Below, one piece after another: positions 45,505-57,795 of a stretch of DNA of 64,000 nucleotides. Every line of letters begins with the position of its first letter. The first letter of the stretch is position 1. The notes below the pieces were generated by a model, which did not search any database, was not told the DNA's origin, and worked only from the letters and a program-made list of their open reading frames with translations. The position numbers and the translations under genes were made by a program. Source of the DNA: Dryococelus australis (lineage: Eukaryota; Arthropoda; Insecta; Phasmatodea; Phasmatidae); the NCBI GenBank assembly GCA_029891345.1, contig CM057002.1, positions 66,110,590 through 66,174,589 of the forward strand. The letters are read 5' to 3'.

Positions 45505-46029
45505 ATTATTTTAAAGAGCATGATGACCACAGACCGTACGACAAAGAACTTCTACGTACACGTTCGTTATGGGATTACTTGGATGCCGCCACGCGCAAGG
45601 CTGGGTAGTGTTCTAGTTTCCGGGTAGCGTGTTTTAAGACACAGCAGTCTGAAAGAAGCAATTTTTAAATTGTTTTTATTACAGGCGCGCTTTGAGTGTC
45701 ATCCCGCCCGCACATTGGAGACGCGTAGAATAAAAATGGTCACCAAACATGCTGCAAGACAGGCCGTCAGGTCACGTACGCGACAGCTCTAACTATAGCG
45801 TGTTTATAAACCATATTCCCGTCCGCTCTGTATTACTTTACCACATGCCAAACCAACATAGCCATGAATCTCACTACTTCATTCCTGCGTCGATTAAGTG
45901 CAATTGTGAGAGTGCCACACACTTAAGTATTCTACCTACCAACAAGCCGATTCTATTTATTGTATCGATAAATCAAACCCAAATTCAGCGACCACAGACA
46001 AACATCCGACGTTGAGACACTGAACTACT
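45505..46029. other. unassigned DNA
   Basis: No repeat or gene recognised. The frame at 45749-46015 has no known motif. Confidence 0.35.
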
Positions 46030-46141
46030 CACCGTTGCCAACTTTACTGGGATCACGCCAGTCTGTGCAGCCAAGTACAGGAACTTCCTTCCTTCCCAAG
46101 GTTAATTTCGAATGCACTCATTGAACCGTGAACAATCTACG
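46030..46141 (-). mobile_element. 420 bp-class MITE, one end only
   Basis: GTTGCCAACTTTACTGGGAT, then CCCAAGGTTAATTTCGAATG and CATTGAACCGTGAACAATCT: reverse complement of the first 110 bp of the class. It stops at nearly the same internal point as the truncated copy at 14347. Confidence 0.7.
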
Positions 46142-46302
46142 TATAGACGCACCATTGACTACGTCTACTAGTCTATGACGGGTAAAGGCCCTGTAGAACG
46201 TTATGAAGAGAGGCCGGGAAAGGGGGGGTTCCAAGCGATTAAATAAAAATAAGTGTGGACATGCGCCATTGCAGAGCTATGTCGTCACAGATAACTCTGA
46301 AT

Positions 46303-46504
46303 ATAGGCTGTTCACGGTAAAGTGAGCAAGTTTTAAGACCCTTATAAATTTTTCCTTTCGTCTAATTTACATCTTCCTGCTGCTTTTTAGTATAAAAATT
46401 GCAATATGACCAACAAAATTACGCTGCAACAAGATATTTATTAGTGGATAAAGCCTGTTGCGAGAGCCTTAAATAGTGCTCACTTTACCGTGAACAGCCT
46501 ATAC
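46303..46504 (-). mobile_element. 230 bp-class MITE (copy 4)
   Basis: TAGGCTGTTCACGGTAAAGT and CTCACTTTACCGTGAACAGC form a near-perfect 30 bp TIR. Interior TTTTTCCTTTCGTCTAATTT matches the copy at 8100. Confidence 0.9.
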
Positions 46505-47084
46505 ATGTAAATATATCAAGTCAAAAGATTATCAAAATGCACCGGAAATCCCACAAAGAATTTGGTACAAACTATATGTCTGACAAAATAAAACAGACTA
46601 ACTATCGAATAACATTGCAACAACTATGACAACACAGCTGGATTCCTCAGGTAAACTAATCAACGATAGCTCCTGAAGAACCGTTTGGCAAGGGGGTTGG
46701 GAACAACATAAAACAAGCCTGGACACTTATTTTTGTTTATGTTCGTGTTGGTAATATTTCGCTAAGCGCTATTGGACCTCAGTACAGGGATTGTGAAAGG
46801 CTGTTAATGTTAATTTTTATTTTACAATTAATGATTCACGAGGGGTCTGGTTAACGAGCGGGATGTTTATGATATGATGCTGACAGTCGCGAGGAGTATC
46901 AGCATTGGTTACTCGTGATGAAATTACTAAATAAAAGATGCCACCACCAAGTTGTTAAGGGAAGGGTTTTAACCCCCCTTCCCTTGTATACGGCCTTACC
47001 AGCATCCTCTGTTAGCGCAGTGGCTTGCTGGGGCTGGTACGTCTGTGTCTAATGATCTAGAGACAGTGTGTTAGTGTTAGGAAT
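46505..47084. other. unassigned DNA with a small hairpin
   Basis: AAGGGAAGGG at 46957 pairs with CCCTTCCCTT at 46976-46985. Nothing else recognised. Confidence 0.4.
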
Positions 47085-48390
47085 TCACAGTTTCCTGCGA
47101 AACTATTCAACGTGCGTGAAAATCACTTCAGACGAGAGCTGCTGAGTGACGTTACGCAAATTAGGACACCATTTCACAGCACTCAAAAGTAATTAAACTG
47201 TAGTTTAGAATATACGCGTCAGATACACGCAGAACTACTCTGGGGCTCTGCACTGAACCTTCCTACACACTTTCCAGCAATAAAATAACAGGGTCGCCGC
47301 TGATAGTCCCATATGTAGAGCTGTAACAAACCGCATGTATTCGTTACTATGTAACGGGTATTCCACGAGACTGTACCGAGTCGTTACTACGAACCACATC
47401 TCGTTAATCGCATTATTTAGTCCTCACTCGTCCCTTAGCACCCGCACGATACGAAACATTTCGGCTTGCCGTATACAGAATGCGCTGCGTTCGCTGGTTA
47501 CTCTACTTGAACTGACGATCTGATAATCGATTAAGAACGATAATGGAATTTTCCGTACGATTTCAACGTATTGTTTATTTGCGAATAGTAGTTTAATTGA
47601 ATTTTATTGTATGGCGCAGAAATCCATTTCACTTGATGTAAATAACCAGTAATAATAATTAAGTACATGTAAATGTCTACACTTGAGATTTTTTTGTGAA
47701 AATAAAATAATGGAAAGTAAACTTACACAAGTCACAAATGTTTCTATATCGATACATTCTTAGCGATTGGACAGTTCATACGAGATAGCGGTAATGTTTC
47801 AGATAACGCATTGACTGTCTGAAAATCATTTACCAAGTTAATAGTTCTTGAACGATTATATTTTTGGTATATTGTTCATTCATGCAGGTCACGTGTTCGT
47901 TTTTGTAGTTGCATTTCAATTTCACGTGGTTTTGAGAATTTCGGTGAGAGATAATATTCGTATTGGCTAAAAATTGCAAAAAAAAAAGTTACTATAATCG
48001 ATTATAAGGTAGTCTTATTCTAATATGATTGTATGTATTCTAAATTGACCAATGATTCAAAATGTCCATTATATAGCAAACATTTCTTAGTTGTGTGTTT
48101 ATAGACTCTGGATATGATATTCGATTCACTGTGGTAAAGATTCGCGGTAGTAACGAACACTCGGTAACAAGTACTAGGATCAGAAATACCGAACTCGTAC
48201 GGGTAGAGATGTTATCGTTACTTTTACACCACTACCCATATGTACACGCAGTACGACGAGAACACTGCACGTCAGTTCAGAGCCTTGCGCTTAGAGGCGA
48301 AGGCGCGCTTGATGTGCGTGGCAGTGTCGCCCTTCTCTGTCTCAAAGACAGAGCTGCAGGTAGGCGGGGGCCTTAATGAATTGTAAGAGG
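47085..48390 (-). repeat. dispersed repeat, copy 2 of 2, split by a hAT-like element
   Basis: The left part (to 47315) and right part (from 48243) are collinear with 23640-24070; the join TAGTCCCATATG plus TACACGCAGTAC corresponds to TTCTATAGG plus TACACGCAGTAC at 23890. The right part contains GAGCCTTGCGCTTAGAGGCG and GTGCGTGGCAGTGTCGCCCT. On the minus strand it encodes EKGDTATHIKRAF and SKRKAL (within 48272-48499). The relation to a protein is unresolved. Confidence 0.7.
47316..48234. mobile_element. 919 bp hAT-like non-autonomous element with perfect 8 bp target duplication
   Basis: CCCATATG at 47308-47315 and again at 48235-48242 brackets the insertion, and the uninterrupted site exists at about 23890. 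Ends: TAGAGCTGTAACAAACCG and, inverted, TAGTGGTGTAAAAGTAACG. An 8 bp duplication with TAG-type TIRs is the hAT signature. Inside the ends, TCGTTACTACGAACCACATC and CGGTAGTAACGAACACTCG give further inverted subterminal similarity. No transposase. Confidence 0.85.
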
Positions 48391-48418
48391 TTGTGAACAT
48401 CTTGGAGGGCGGCTGGGC

Positions 48419-48424
48419 AGTGTG

Positions 48425-48467
<43 letters not shown>
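48419..48467. repeat. (GT)n microsatellite
   Basis: About 48 bp of GT dinucleotides with one interruption. Confidence 0.95.
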
Positions 48468-48468
<1 letters not shown>

Positions 48469-48711
48469 CAGGAGGCTGCTGGTTCTCAAGCCAGGGCACG
48501 TGAAGACAGTGTCCTGCGGCAGGCCATCCATCTTGGACGACACGTCAATCTGTCAGCGGCACGGCGGAGTAAAGAGGTCCACGCCTCGCCACGGCGACTG
48601 CACTTCCTACAAGCATGATGACGCGGCTTACGTCACCTACCAGTCACACACACTGCACTTCCCAACCAGCACGCGACAACTGTTCCCACGTCCCATTGTT
48701 CACGTCATACA
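48468..48711. other. unassigned GC-rich stretch
   Basis: Plus frame 48422-48715 is open for 97 codons, partly because of the GT repeat. It ends VTYQSHTLHFP...HVIH and matches nothing I know. Confidence 0.3.
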
Positions 48712-49065
48712 CTAAACATGAGCTACGACCATCTGACGTCGTCTGCACTGACCTACCCCTGCACAAATGTTAGTCACATGGCCAACAGGTGATGAATGTG
48801 TGTGTTTATAGATTCATTTTCAAAAGACAACACACTTTAATAAAATACCTTTATTAATGTGAATACAATAAAACTGCATTACAAATTCGTTACGAGAGTA
48901 TAGGCTCCAAACATAACAAAGCACTTTTTCACTAAACCGTCTTCTAACATCAAATCCTATCCATGCCGTTTTTGCCATTTGTATTGGCAGGCGAGCAGTT
49001 GTGTTGGGACACAGAGATTGGTTGTGCGCAGCCAGCGAGGTCGGTCCATCTCATCTTTAGTATAT
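48712..49065 (+). mobile_element. 370-400 bp TIR element, CTAAAGATGAGGTAGA-end family (copy 3)
   Basis: Interior AAACTGCATTACAAATTCG and GGGACACAGAGATTGGTTGT; right end CATCTCATCTTTAGTATAT. The left end, ACTAAACATGAGCTACGACC, is diverged. Confidence 0.75.
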
Positions 49066-49085
49066 TGGCCGTACCTGCGTATAAT

Positions 49086-49250
49086 TTAACAAGCACGCTG
49101 TCTAGCATACACACAATAAAGTTGCATTTTTCTTTCTGTTTTTAATGCATGTATGAGTACGAATCAGCACATTTTAAAATGTTAACTTTTCAAATGATTT
49201 TGAACTTTCACTTGATCGGCGCATGAATAACGTGACCAGGCAATAACGTC
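49086..49250 (+). mobile_element. 420 bp-class MITE, internal fragment
   Basis: TTTCTGTTTTTAATGCATG, then TTTCACTTGATCGGCGCATG and AATAACGTGACCAGGCAATA align with the middle of the copies at 22253 and 60250. Neither end is present. Confidence 0.55.
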
Positions 49251-49572
49251 TGACAGACGTATACTTGCTATAGTTACATTTGTAAAATTGAAAACTAAAA
49301 TCACTTTGATATTTGGTAAATATGTAATTTTTTAATACGCCACTTATTCGATTTTTCCCTTTAAAGGTGGCCGCCTGGTTGAAGAAATTTTTATGACGAG
49401 ATCAATATAAAGGTAGACACACGTTCCTATTCCTTTAATGTTTTATACCCGAATGTTCGTACCAAAAATGACCGTGAAAACACCCGTTTGAGCTATCGTG
49501 ACTATCACAAGAACATACTTTAGAGAGAAATGGAGGCACTGGAAAACTTATACAGACGCGTGACCTTTCTTA

Positions 49573-49906
49573 AGGCCATTGGTGCATGAAACCAGTATAT
49601 TTATATTATTTGTCATAACTTGTTACACAGCGGATTTTTCAAAGTTTTTTGGCTCGTCAAGACGTAAATAACTTTTAGCGCCTTCTTATTGTTACGAACT
49701 CACTATGTTTGTTATTCTCGAAGCACTGATTGCAGATAAGAAATCAAAAATTCTTTCCTTTCTTCAATCAGTGCTCAGAGAATGACTGAAGTGAACATCG
49801 AACAACGTAAGACAGTGCTAAAAGTTATTTACGTCCTGGCGAGCTAAAAATGTTGAAATATCCGCCGTGAAACCAGTTATTACACACGTTCATGCACCAA
49901 TTGCCT
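49573..49906. mobile_element. about 334 bp palindromic MITE
   Basis: AGGCCATTGGTGCATGAA and, inverted at the right, AGGCAATTGGTGCATGAA, flanked by TA on both sides. The two arms stay similar almost to the centre (GACGTAAATAACTTTTAGC and its complement; GCACTGATTG and CAATCAGTGC), so a single strand could form a hairpin of about 150 bp. Confidence 0.8.
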
Positions 49907-52597
49907 TAAATGCTATTCGTAAGCAAACCTCACACGTTGGGTGGCCCGACCGGGTGGGACCTCAATACCAAGAACAGGAGCAGAAGCTAGTATGGTGTGC
50001 TGTGGTGACACCCACACATACACAATAGCTGCTACTGCAAAGTTGCAAGTGAAGTTGGGCGAAGCGCATGACAAGGTTGTGGTAGTTATTTCTGGACTCA
50101 CTCGGAACATTCTTTCCCAGACAGATGGCACAAGGAAGGGACTGAGATGCGCTTACCACGAACAGCTGTCGACGTGGCTACAGAACATGTGTCGTGTGGA
50201 GGGATGCATGCGAGGCTCTGAATCAAAACATCAGTGCACAGTGCGTGTTACTGGGTTGTCAAAAGTCAGTGGGGAACAGCCAGTATGTTCGGCGTGATGG
50301 CAACTGACAATACGATCAAAATTACAACAAACAATCTCAATTCTATTCCAACCATACCAAGTTTCCGTACATTCCATTCGAAACTTTTAAATTGCCTTTA
50401 AGGGCATAAATAACTTAACAGAAAATTCCCCCAACCTTACATTAATGGTTAAAAAGGCTGTGCAACGTATTTTACAAGAATGTTTTTGGTTCGAATTGGC
50501 CTCTCATACATCTGCATAAAGCGTAAACAGTTTCTACAGCGAGAGCCATAAGGCACTATTATTTTACTGGTGGAAAGTCTTTAGAAAGATTCAGCGCATT
50601 GTCACTGCTTCGTTCTAAGTGCGTGCTCTTTCGTAGATCAGCACATGGATGCACGTTTGATAGTTTCACAAAATATGTGAATTACTAACGTGTTGGTAGG
50701 GAACTTATTATGGCGTTGAGTATGTATAAAGTTTAACGAGAAAAGTGATTTCACAATATAATATGCAACATATTTTTTACTATAAATTTCAAATATATAT
50801 AATTGACAAACAGTACTACCACCTCTGGAAAAAAAAATTACAGAACCCTAGTAATATAAATTAACTACAAGCAATATCGTTACGTCAAGTGGTGCCATTC
50901 TTGAATTTGGTTGAAATGTGTTTGCATAGTTTCTTTCAATGCAACATTGCAGTCAGATTTATAAAAAATTTTGTCGCCCAATGTGAAAATATTTCCGGGC
51001 AACTGCAGACCAAGTCATGAGTGACATTCCTTAGTACGACAGCATAGCTATTATTTGGCTGGCATGTATTGCTCTCTACTGTACTGTTATTGTCGGTGTA
51101 TCACTGTTGCAAGTATTCCTGTAAAGAAAAGATATCTAATATTATTTCGTAAAGTTACAGCGGCTACAAGTAAAGCTAGCGGGGCTTCAACGGCCCGCGG
51201 ATCGCGATTGCACAGCAGCTAGACGTGAAATTAGCACTCCATATGTTCAACTAGTCGCCCAATTCAGCATTACGGTTGAGTTAGATCATCGTAGCAGTGC
51301 CCCATCCAGAACAAACATACAAGCTCCGATAAGTTGTCTCGAAGGGAAAAGATAAGTTATCACAAACTAAAACCAAATACCAGGAATCGCGAAACACAGA
51401 TATAAGTGCGAATCATTAAATAACGCGTACTGTCTCCACAAGTCTTACTGACGTCTTGGCTTCCGTGCACTCCTTACCACAAACACTCCTGCTAGACAGC
51501 TAGAGCTAACCACCTGCCATGCATTCTTCGAGAATCACTTTTAATGGCCCAGAACATTTCTTTCTCTAACTACAGACAAGAAAATATTCCATAAAAGCCA
51601 AGTTCGCAATCCATGCAACCTAGTGGTTATCCCATTTAGCAGGAAAGTCTATATGAATAGCAATACAAACAACCCGAAAACCCGAGTTACAACAGGTTTC
51701 TAGAAAAACCAGGATTTTTATGCAAATGGTAGGTATATTTTACAGTTTACGGGAACTAAATATCACAAAATACTTTATAAGGACGCAAAACAATGCTTTT
51801 AAACTTTTATTACATTTAACTTTTTTTACCAACAAATAATTCCAAACCAATCGGCTGTTGTTTAAAATGTGATCTCGCACACAGCATGGCATTACGGCGT
51901 TTCACAATGGTCGAAGGTGATTTGTGGATTATATACCGTCTTCACATTACCATTGTATTTACACCAAAACCTGCGCATTTCTGTAAAGCCACTTTCCTTT
52001 ACTATTGGTAGTTTCTACGGCACAGCGTTCATGTTAGACTTTTGGCTTCATGTTTTGCACTCATTTGACCAAAATAATGAGGCTGGTTGTATGATAAAAG
52101 AAAACTCGCAACTGTTTTCGATTTAATTAAGTAGAATATGAAAAAATCGTGCAACAAATTTCTATCCATAATAATTTCACAGTAACAACTGATAAAGACA
52201 CACACGTGCGAATTGCTAGGGTAATGTTCAGCTTCACACGCGATGTTGAATTATTTGTTTCTAGCTTATTTCAGGTGTTTAACGCCACTCATCTCTGGCA
52301 ATATGCATTATCCTGTAGAACAAACACATGTTGAATTTTTGTTCAGTATGATGTAAGGCCTGATTAGTGCACCGTCACTTTCGAATTATTAATACTCTTA
52401 CATTCTCAACGTTTCACGATTACCAGATTACGTGTGCATAAAAACTGGCTACTACATTTGACGGTAATTCTAATATGTAAACATGCTATTAGAAACATTC
52501 ACTTTTTTCTCTTGAACAGTTATGCACACACAGAAAATTCAACATAGCGGATGAGAGGCGGCTTTGAGAAGAAACTCTACTGGGATTCCACTAACTA
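49907..52597. other. unassigned DNA
   Basis: The 118-codon plus frame 49941-50297 and overlapping minus frames have no family motif. The rest is AT-rich without shared repeats. Confidence 0.35.
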
Positions 52598-52829
52598 TAG
52601 GCTATTCACGGTAAAGTGAGCCCTTTTGAAAGCCCTCTCATTTGGAATAACAGTCAATAAATAAGTCTTATTTTAGCCATAAGCGTTAACTTCCGAGTTC
52701 GGCGGAATAGACACACTCGTTTATTAATTACATGGCGATATTAATTTAAAAAGGTGGTTAAAGGATAAAACATAGCTGAAATAAAAAGTAACTAGGGCTT
52801 CAAAAGTGCTCATTTTATCGTGAAAAGCG
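52598..52829 (+). mobile_element. 230 bp-class MITE, near full length
   Basis: ATAGGCTATTCACGGTAAAG and CTCATTTTATCGTGAAAAGC ends. Its uninterrupted TTTATTAATTACATGGCG supplies the empty-site reference for the CACT element at 30780. Confidence 0.85.
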
Positions 52830-53861
52830 AACGGCAAAATTCTACCCGTGCACGTAAGGTTGAATTTCCTACAACGCCATGCAGTTTGCCAACCGCTGCT
52901 GCAGTTAAGATACTCGCGATGTTAGTCCACTTTGCTCAAGCTGACGGCAGTTTGTTTTGAAGGCGCATTCTTGCAAGAAGTCGGCAGATAACGACGTAGG
53001 CTGCCGAACCAGATAACACTTCCCGTCTCAACAGCACGTGAATGTACAGGAAACTCTTAAGGGAAGCCAGCCATCTCTTGTCCGCAGTTACAGCATCATG
53101 CGGCCTGTTTCACACTTGGCCGGCCCTGCTTTAAAGTTTTGTCCTCGCCTATTCCAGCCAAAGTTTCCAACTAGATTTTCTCGACAGATCTGGTGATTTC
53201 AGAAGATGGCTTGGTGACAAAATTACATATTTGCGACAGTTAGAATAGTTCATGATTTCTGTATAAATATGTGCCTTCAGGATTGTTCATTTCCCCGAAA
53301 TAAATTACGTACACCTAGGAAGGGAATGTAAACATATTGCGATACACGTTACATGTTTTAATGCATGTGCATTTCTTTATAGGTATTCGCGTGTGGGGAG
53401 TCTTGCGGCAATAACATGACTTATTTGGCCGTATGCGAAGTTAGGAAAATTACATTGGAAAAGTACATTAAGTATTTAAGATAATACTTTGCATATATTT
53501 AGTTTTAAATTGTGACCGTGATATTCACATAAAAAGGTGGTATGAAACAGTACTAAGCAATAATACAATTATTTCAGGCTGCGAAAACTAAGGCCTACAT
53601 TTTGTACCAATTTAATTTAAAATAGATTACAATGTGGTGATTTTCGGGGTATTTTTGTATATCGATTTAGAGATATAGTTTTAAAAAAGTAAGTACCGCT
53701 AATTGAAGCGGGCCCATGCCAGCTAATTAGTATTTTGTACATGTTGCGACAAGCACACGTCAAATGTTAAGTTCATAAAAGAAGTTACAACGTATCATGT
53801 TTGAAATGATGCTGAAGGCTATTTAAAAAGCACCCAGTGATGGCGTATCTGCATTACAAGA
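52830..53861. other. unassigned DNA
   Basis: No gene or shared repeat recognised. Confidence 0.35.
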
Positions 53862-54252
53862 CTGATCACGATAACCCGAGCACTTCTGAAATTCCTGCAG
53901 AGGATCTAGTTCTCTGATTGCATTGTATCGATTCCACAATATGCCTCATCACTTTGCTTATGCGTCAATCGAGTGACGCCGTGAAATTACATGAAAAATT
54001 TATATTTTAAAATTTGGACTTTTGCATTTTTCGCATTAAAAATAGAAAACAAAATTAATCATATCTGCATTTACAAATATTTACCTAACACTAGTTCAAC
54101 GTCAAGACAAGGAACTATTTCCCTCCATAGCTGTCCACTTTACTGGCCGCACTTTACATGCCCGTTTAAATTCCGCATTTGTAGGAAGGGAGAGCAACAT
54201 TATTCAAAAGTTTGATTTCAAATGTGCTCACTTTTCCGTGAACTTCCTATAA
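53862..54252 (-). mobile_element. 420 bp-class MITE, reverse orientation
   Basis: Left CTGATCACGATAACCCGAGC, right CTCACTTTTCCGTGAACTTC. Internal TCACTTTGCTTATGCGTCAA and CCACTTTACTGGCCGCACTT are the reverse complements of the class landmarks. Confidence 0.75.
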
Positions 54253-54267
54253 CTTAAGTTTGCAGGG

Positions 54268-54292
54268 TTTTTTTTTTTTTTTTTTTTTTTTT
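54268..54292. repeat. 25 base T run
   Basis: Uninterrupted poly-T, close to the right end of a MITE. Confidence 0.95.
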
Positions 54293-54311
54293 AAGAAGCG
54301 GCTTAAAGCAG

Positions 54312-54480
54312 GATGTCCGCTGAAATTCCTTTTTGGAATTCTCTGCTTTTTTTCCCCCCCCCCCTGTTTTCCAGACAGAACTTACCACTTTCCCTGACCT
54401 ATTTCCAGGACAGAAACTTTCCAATACCATTTTTTTTTCACCGCTGACAGAACAAATACGCACCAGTGAAGTTAAATTTA
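54312..54480. mobile_element. hAT-like element, one recognisable end
   Basis: CAGGATGTCCGCTGAAATTC and CCCTGTTTTCCAGACAGAAC then TTTCCCTGACC match the left end of the element at 16561 (CAGGATGGCTAACAGTG, CCTTGTTTTCCAGACCC, TTTCCCTGACC). I could not find the other end. Confidence 0.55.
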
Positions 54481-56656
54481 ATTACACTGCAACGGGTCAG
54501 TATTACAAACACACTAATAATTTATTTTGTACGTACATGGCCTGTGCCACTTGGCAAATATGTAGGTATTATTGTCAATTCACTAACTTAAAAACTGAAA
54601 ATTTTAACGTTGCTATTTCGTACAGCTACAACACGACGACCTACTAATGCCGAAAGTCGAGTCCACACGGCTTGACGTTATGAACTATAACAGGTGCATG
54701 TATTTGTAGGTATATCCTCCGCACCTGGACCTGTCTAGGCTCGGAAGCGAGGTGGTTATAAGCGAGACACCGACCTGCGCACATATCCTCCCAACGCACT
54801 TGCACGCAGTGTTGCCGTTGTGCCTCTTAGTGGAGAGTCTGTAGGGAAATCCAACACATGTCCACATGCTAGTTATGAGTGCTCTCGATCTGTACACGTT
54901 GCGACAGGTTGCAGTGTGTAGCTGTGTTGGCGAGCCCACAAGTAGTGTTTGTAGTGTGTGTGTGTGTGTGTGTTATCTTGAAGGTAGACTTCTTACCTCT
55001 TCAATGGTATTTTCATTTTGTAGATCAGCACATACGACGTACGTAGGTACTCGTTTAAAAAAAAACTTATACTTCAAACACACTGGAATGCAGTTCAATC
55101 TGCATGTGCATAGCCGTACGGGATCCAGGGTGTATAGGTCACCCTGAGTACATTAAATAAGCAATACTTCATATATTCACACACACATTTAGCGCGATTT
55201 TATTACGTGTAATTAGGAAATCATTATCTTAGAATTTTTGTTCAAATCGTATGTATGGTTGTCCAGGTAAGTAATTAAATAAATGTTTAGACCTCGGCTA
55301 CAGTAATTCTTGACCATTAGTATCTCGGACTATTGAGGTGAACTTGAACCCAGAACACGAAAGAATTCCTGTTTTAAGCAGTAGGTATAATAAATTTACT
55401 TACTAATGGGGTGGCAGAGATTTAGGTTGAAACCAATATTTACGCGTATTAAATCATATTCCATATTTTATCCGAATGGAGTTAAGCCATGAACATTAAA
55501 TTAAAAATTGATTTCAGTTTAGCGAAAATAAAACTGCTGCCTTTTTTTAAATCAAAAATTCCCTGGCAACATATACATCGAGGTTGGCGCACAGAATAAA
55601 AATGGGGTGTGGCTGTGTTGGGGACACGGCTGTTTGTTTTGCCTAAATACGTCTACATTGAAGCGGTCGGACGCCTCGATGTTTTTATTTACGTTCCCGG
55701 CACCGCTTCACTCGATCATATGGGGTTGTGTGTGTGTGTGTCACTGGATTGCTCTCTCTTTCCAACCGTACAAGACTTCTGTATTTCGACGGCTTTTTGC
55801 CGAGTATTGACCGAAATTGTGTTAAGTTTTCTTAATTTTTTACATTAAACTCAATTTCACTAAAACCACGCCACACAGATGTCTTTATACACGCAATCGA
55901 TTGAAACCTAAACGAGCGTGTAGCTTCTTCTAGTCAAAAGTTATACTACGCGGAAGTTATGAGACGCGGCGAAACGAACTCAAAATTGCCCCCCCCCCCC
56001 CCCCCCGGGGCAACGATGCTTCGCAGTCATCACTCAACGTAACGTATTGTTTGATCCTTTGGTAATCGAGTCGTGTAATTGAATTTTGAATATAGACGAT
56101 AGATTTGGAGCTGCAATGTCAAACTGTATCCTCCCATTTTGCTATGTGCTATGATCGGATTTTCTGGATTGCCTCCCACTATGATTGCAAATTTAAAGAC
56201 ATATTCACGTCAAAAATGGGTGAACTATCACACATAAAGGAAATAATTATTGACTGTAGAAAGTGGTGCTGTAAATGAAGTTAACCTGCCTATAACGGCT
56301 TACAAACAATACTAATGTTTAAATATAATACAATAAGAACGACTGGACTAGCGAGTGATGCATCAGTGTCTTGTAACAGTACCTGTGTATATCAAGCACA
56401 TCCCACAACACAGCCACGACACAGCTGGTAACAAATCTGACTGAGAACACGAGCAGTTTTCTTTCCGACTGCCAGTTTGTTAACACAGCGCGGTATTTAT
56501 AGGCTGCGGCTGTACAAACATGGCGTCGCGATGAAATAAAAAATGCAGACGAGAAAGGGGCGAACGAGAAAGAATGGGGTTTTAACAAAATAATCACTAC
56601 AAGGAATATTACGTCGTGATCGTAATCACACGAGCATTACACCGCGGAAGTTAGCT
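54481..56656. other. unassigned DNA with GT and C runs
   Basis: GT microsatellites near 54955-54971 and 55730-55740; 18 C then GGGG at 55989-56010. No recognised gene. Confidence 0.4.
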
Positions 56657-57028
56657 ATAGAATGTTCACCGTTAATTAAGCACTTTTGAAATCAACGTTA
56701 GAAAAATGTCGCTGCATGCATTTGAACACCGACTGCCATGCACCCAGTACTTCCATGCCTTAGTGTTCAATTAAAAGTGTTCAGTAAACATTTATGAATA
56801 CTGGAATCCTTTCCGTTTTCTTTAAGCATGTAAGCGTTGGGAATTAAACAAATTTGTAAAATATTTACGCTAATTCTAATAATTCCCCAGTTTGACTTCA
56901 TCGACGTATGAATAAAGTGAACAGGCCTGGGCAATGTTAATTTTACACATAGCGGAAGAACACACTACGCGTGACGGTAGATCTTGCGCAAAGCTTCCGA
57001 AAGTGCTCATTTTACCGTGAACAATCTG
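56657..57028 (+). mobile_element. 420 bp-class MITE
   Basis: ATAGAATGTTCACCGTTAAT and CATTTTACCGTGAACAATCT ends. Internal AAATCAACGTTAGAAAAATG and TTTGACTTCATCGACGTATG fit the class. Its right end is joined directly to the palindrome at 57029. Confidence 0.8.
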
Positions 57029-57206
57029 CAGGATGTGTGTAAATTCCCATTGCACATTGTAAGGGCTTGTATTGGTGACCAATACGGTTACGTTCTGCAT
57101 GGGAACTTACGTACGTTTCCGCACATTAGTTCCTATGCAAAAGTAACCATCTTGGTCCCCAATACAAGCCCTTAACATTGTGTAATGGGAATTTAGACAC
57201 ATCCTG
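57029..57206. mobile_element. 178 bp palindromic element with CAGGATGTGT ends
   Basis: CAGGATGTGTGTAAATTCCC then GGGCTTGTATTGG is mirrored at the right as CCAATACAAGCCC then GGGAATTTAGACACATCCTG. The arms are about 80% alike over 80 bp. The CAGG end recalls hAT elements, but I could not find an 8 bp duplication. Confidence 0.75.
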
Positions 57207-57795
57207 ACTGTATAATAAACATACAGGAGACTAAATTATTTTTAAGAGCTCTAGCGACAAATATCGCCCCGTGTACCGTAGTAGAGAATAAGTGTAGTTG
57301 CAATGAATGACCAGCTACACCTGTGTGACGTCATTACGCGTACATAATTATGTGCGTGAGGGCAAAGATCGGCAAGGTGACAAATTCACTGTCTTAGTTT
57401 TCTTAACTCTGAGTATTCGAGTCAAAGTGTCTTCAAAATACATGCGTTTAATGACAGAGCTTTTTTATCAACGGCTGATTACAGAAAAAAAAACAACCAA
57501 TTATTTGCGAATTAAGGCGTGGCCCCATGCGCCATGTTAAGTGAGTGATTTCAAGCTTATGTAAGTTGTTTAAGACGACTTATTTTGGAATTTTAACTAT
57601 GTATCTGGCATTTACAACGTAGAACAAACAAATTCTGAAATTTAGTCAAGTGATGACATAATTAGTGCAACCATCATGTTCAAATTATCATTTGCAGACT
57701 TTCCAGTGTACATTTGTAAATAGTGTGTACTGTGTGATCTCTCGCCTCATACTGCGTCACCAAGGCATCATTGCGACTAACCGAACTGGTGCAGA
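57207..57795. other. unassigned DNA
   Basis: Nothing recognised. Confidence 0.35.
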
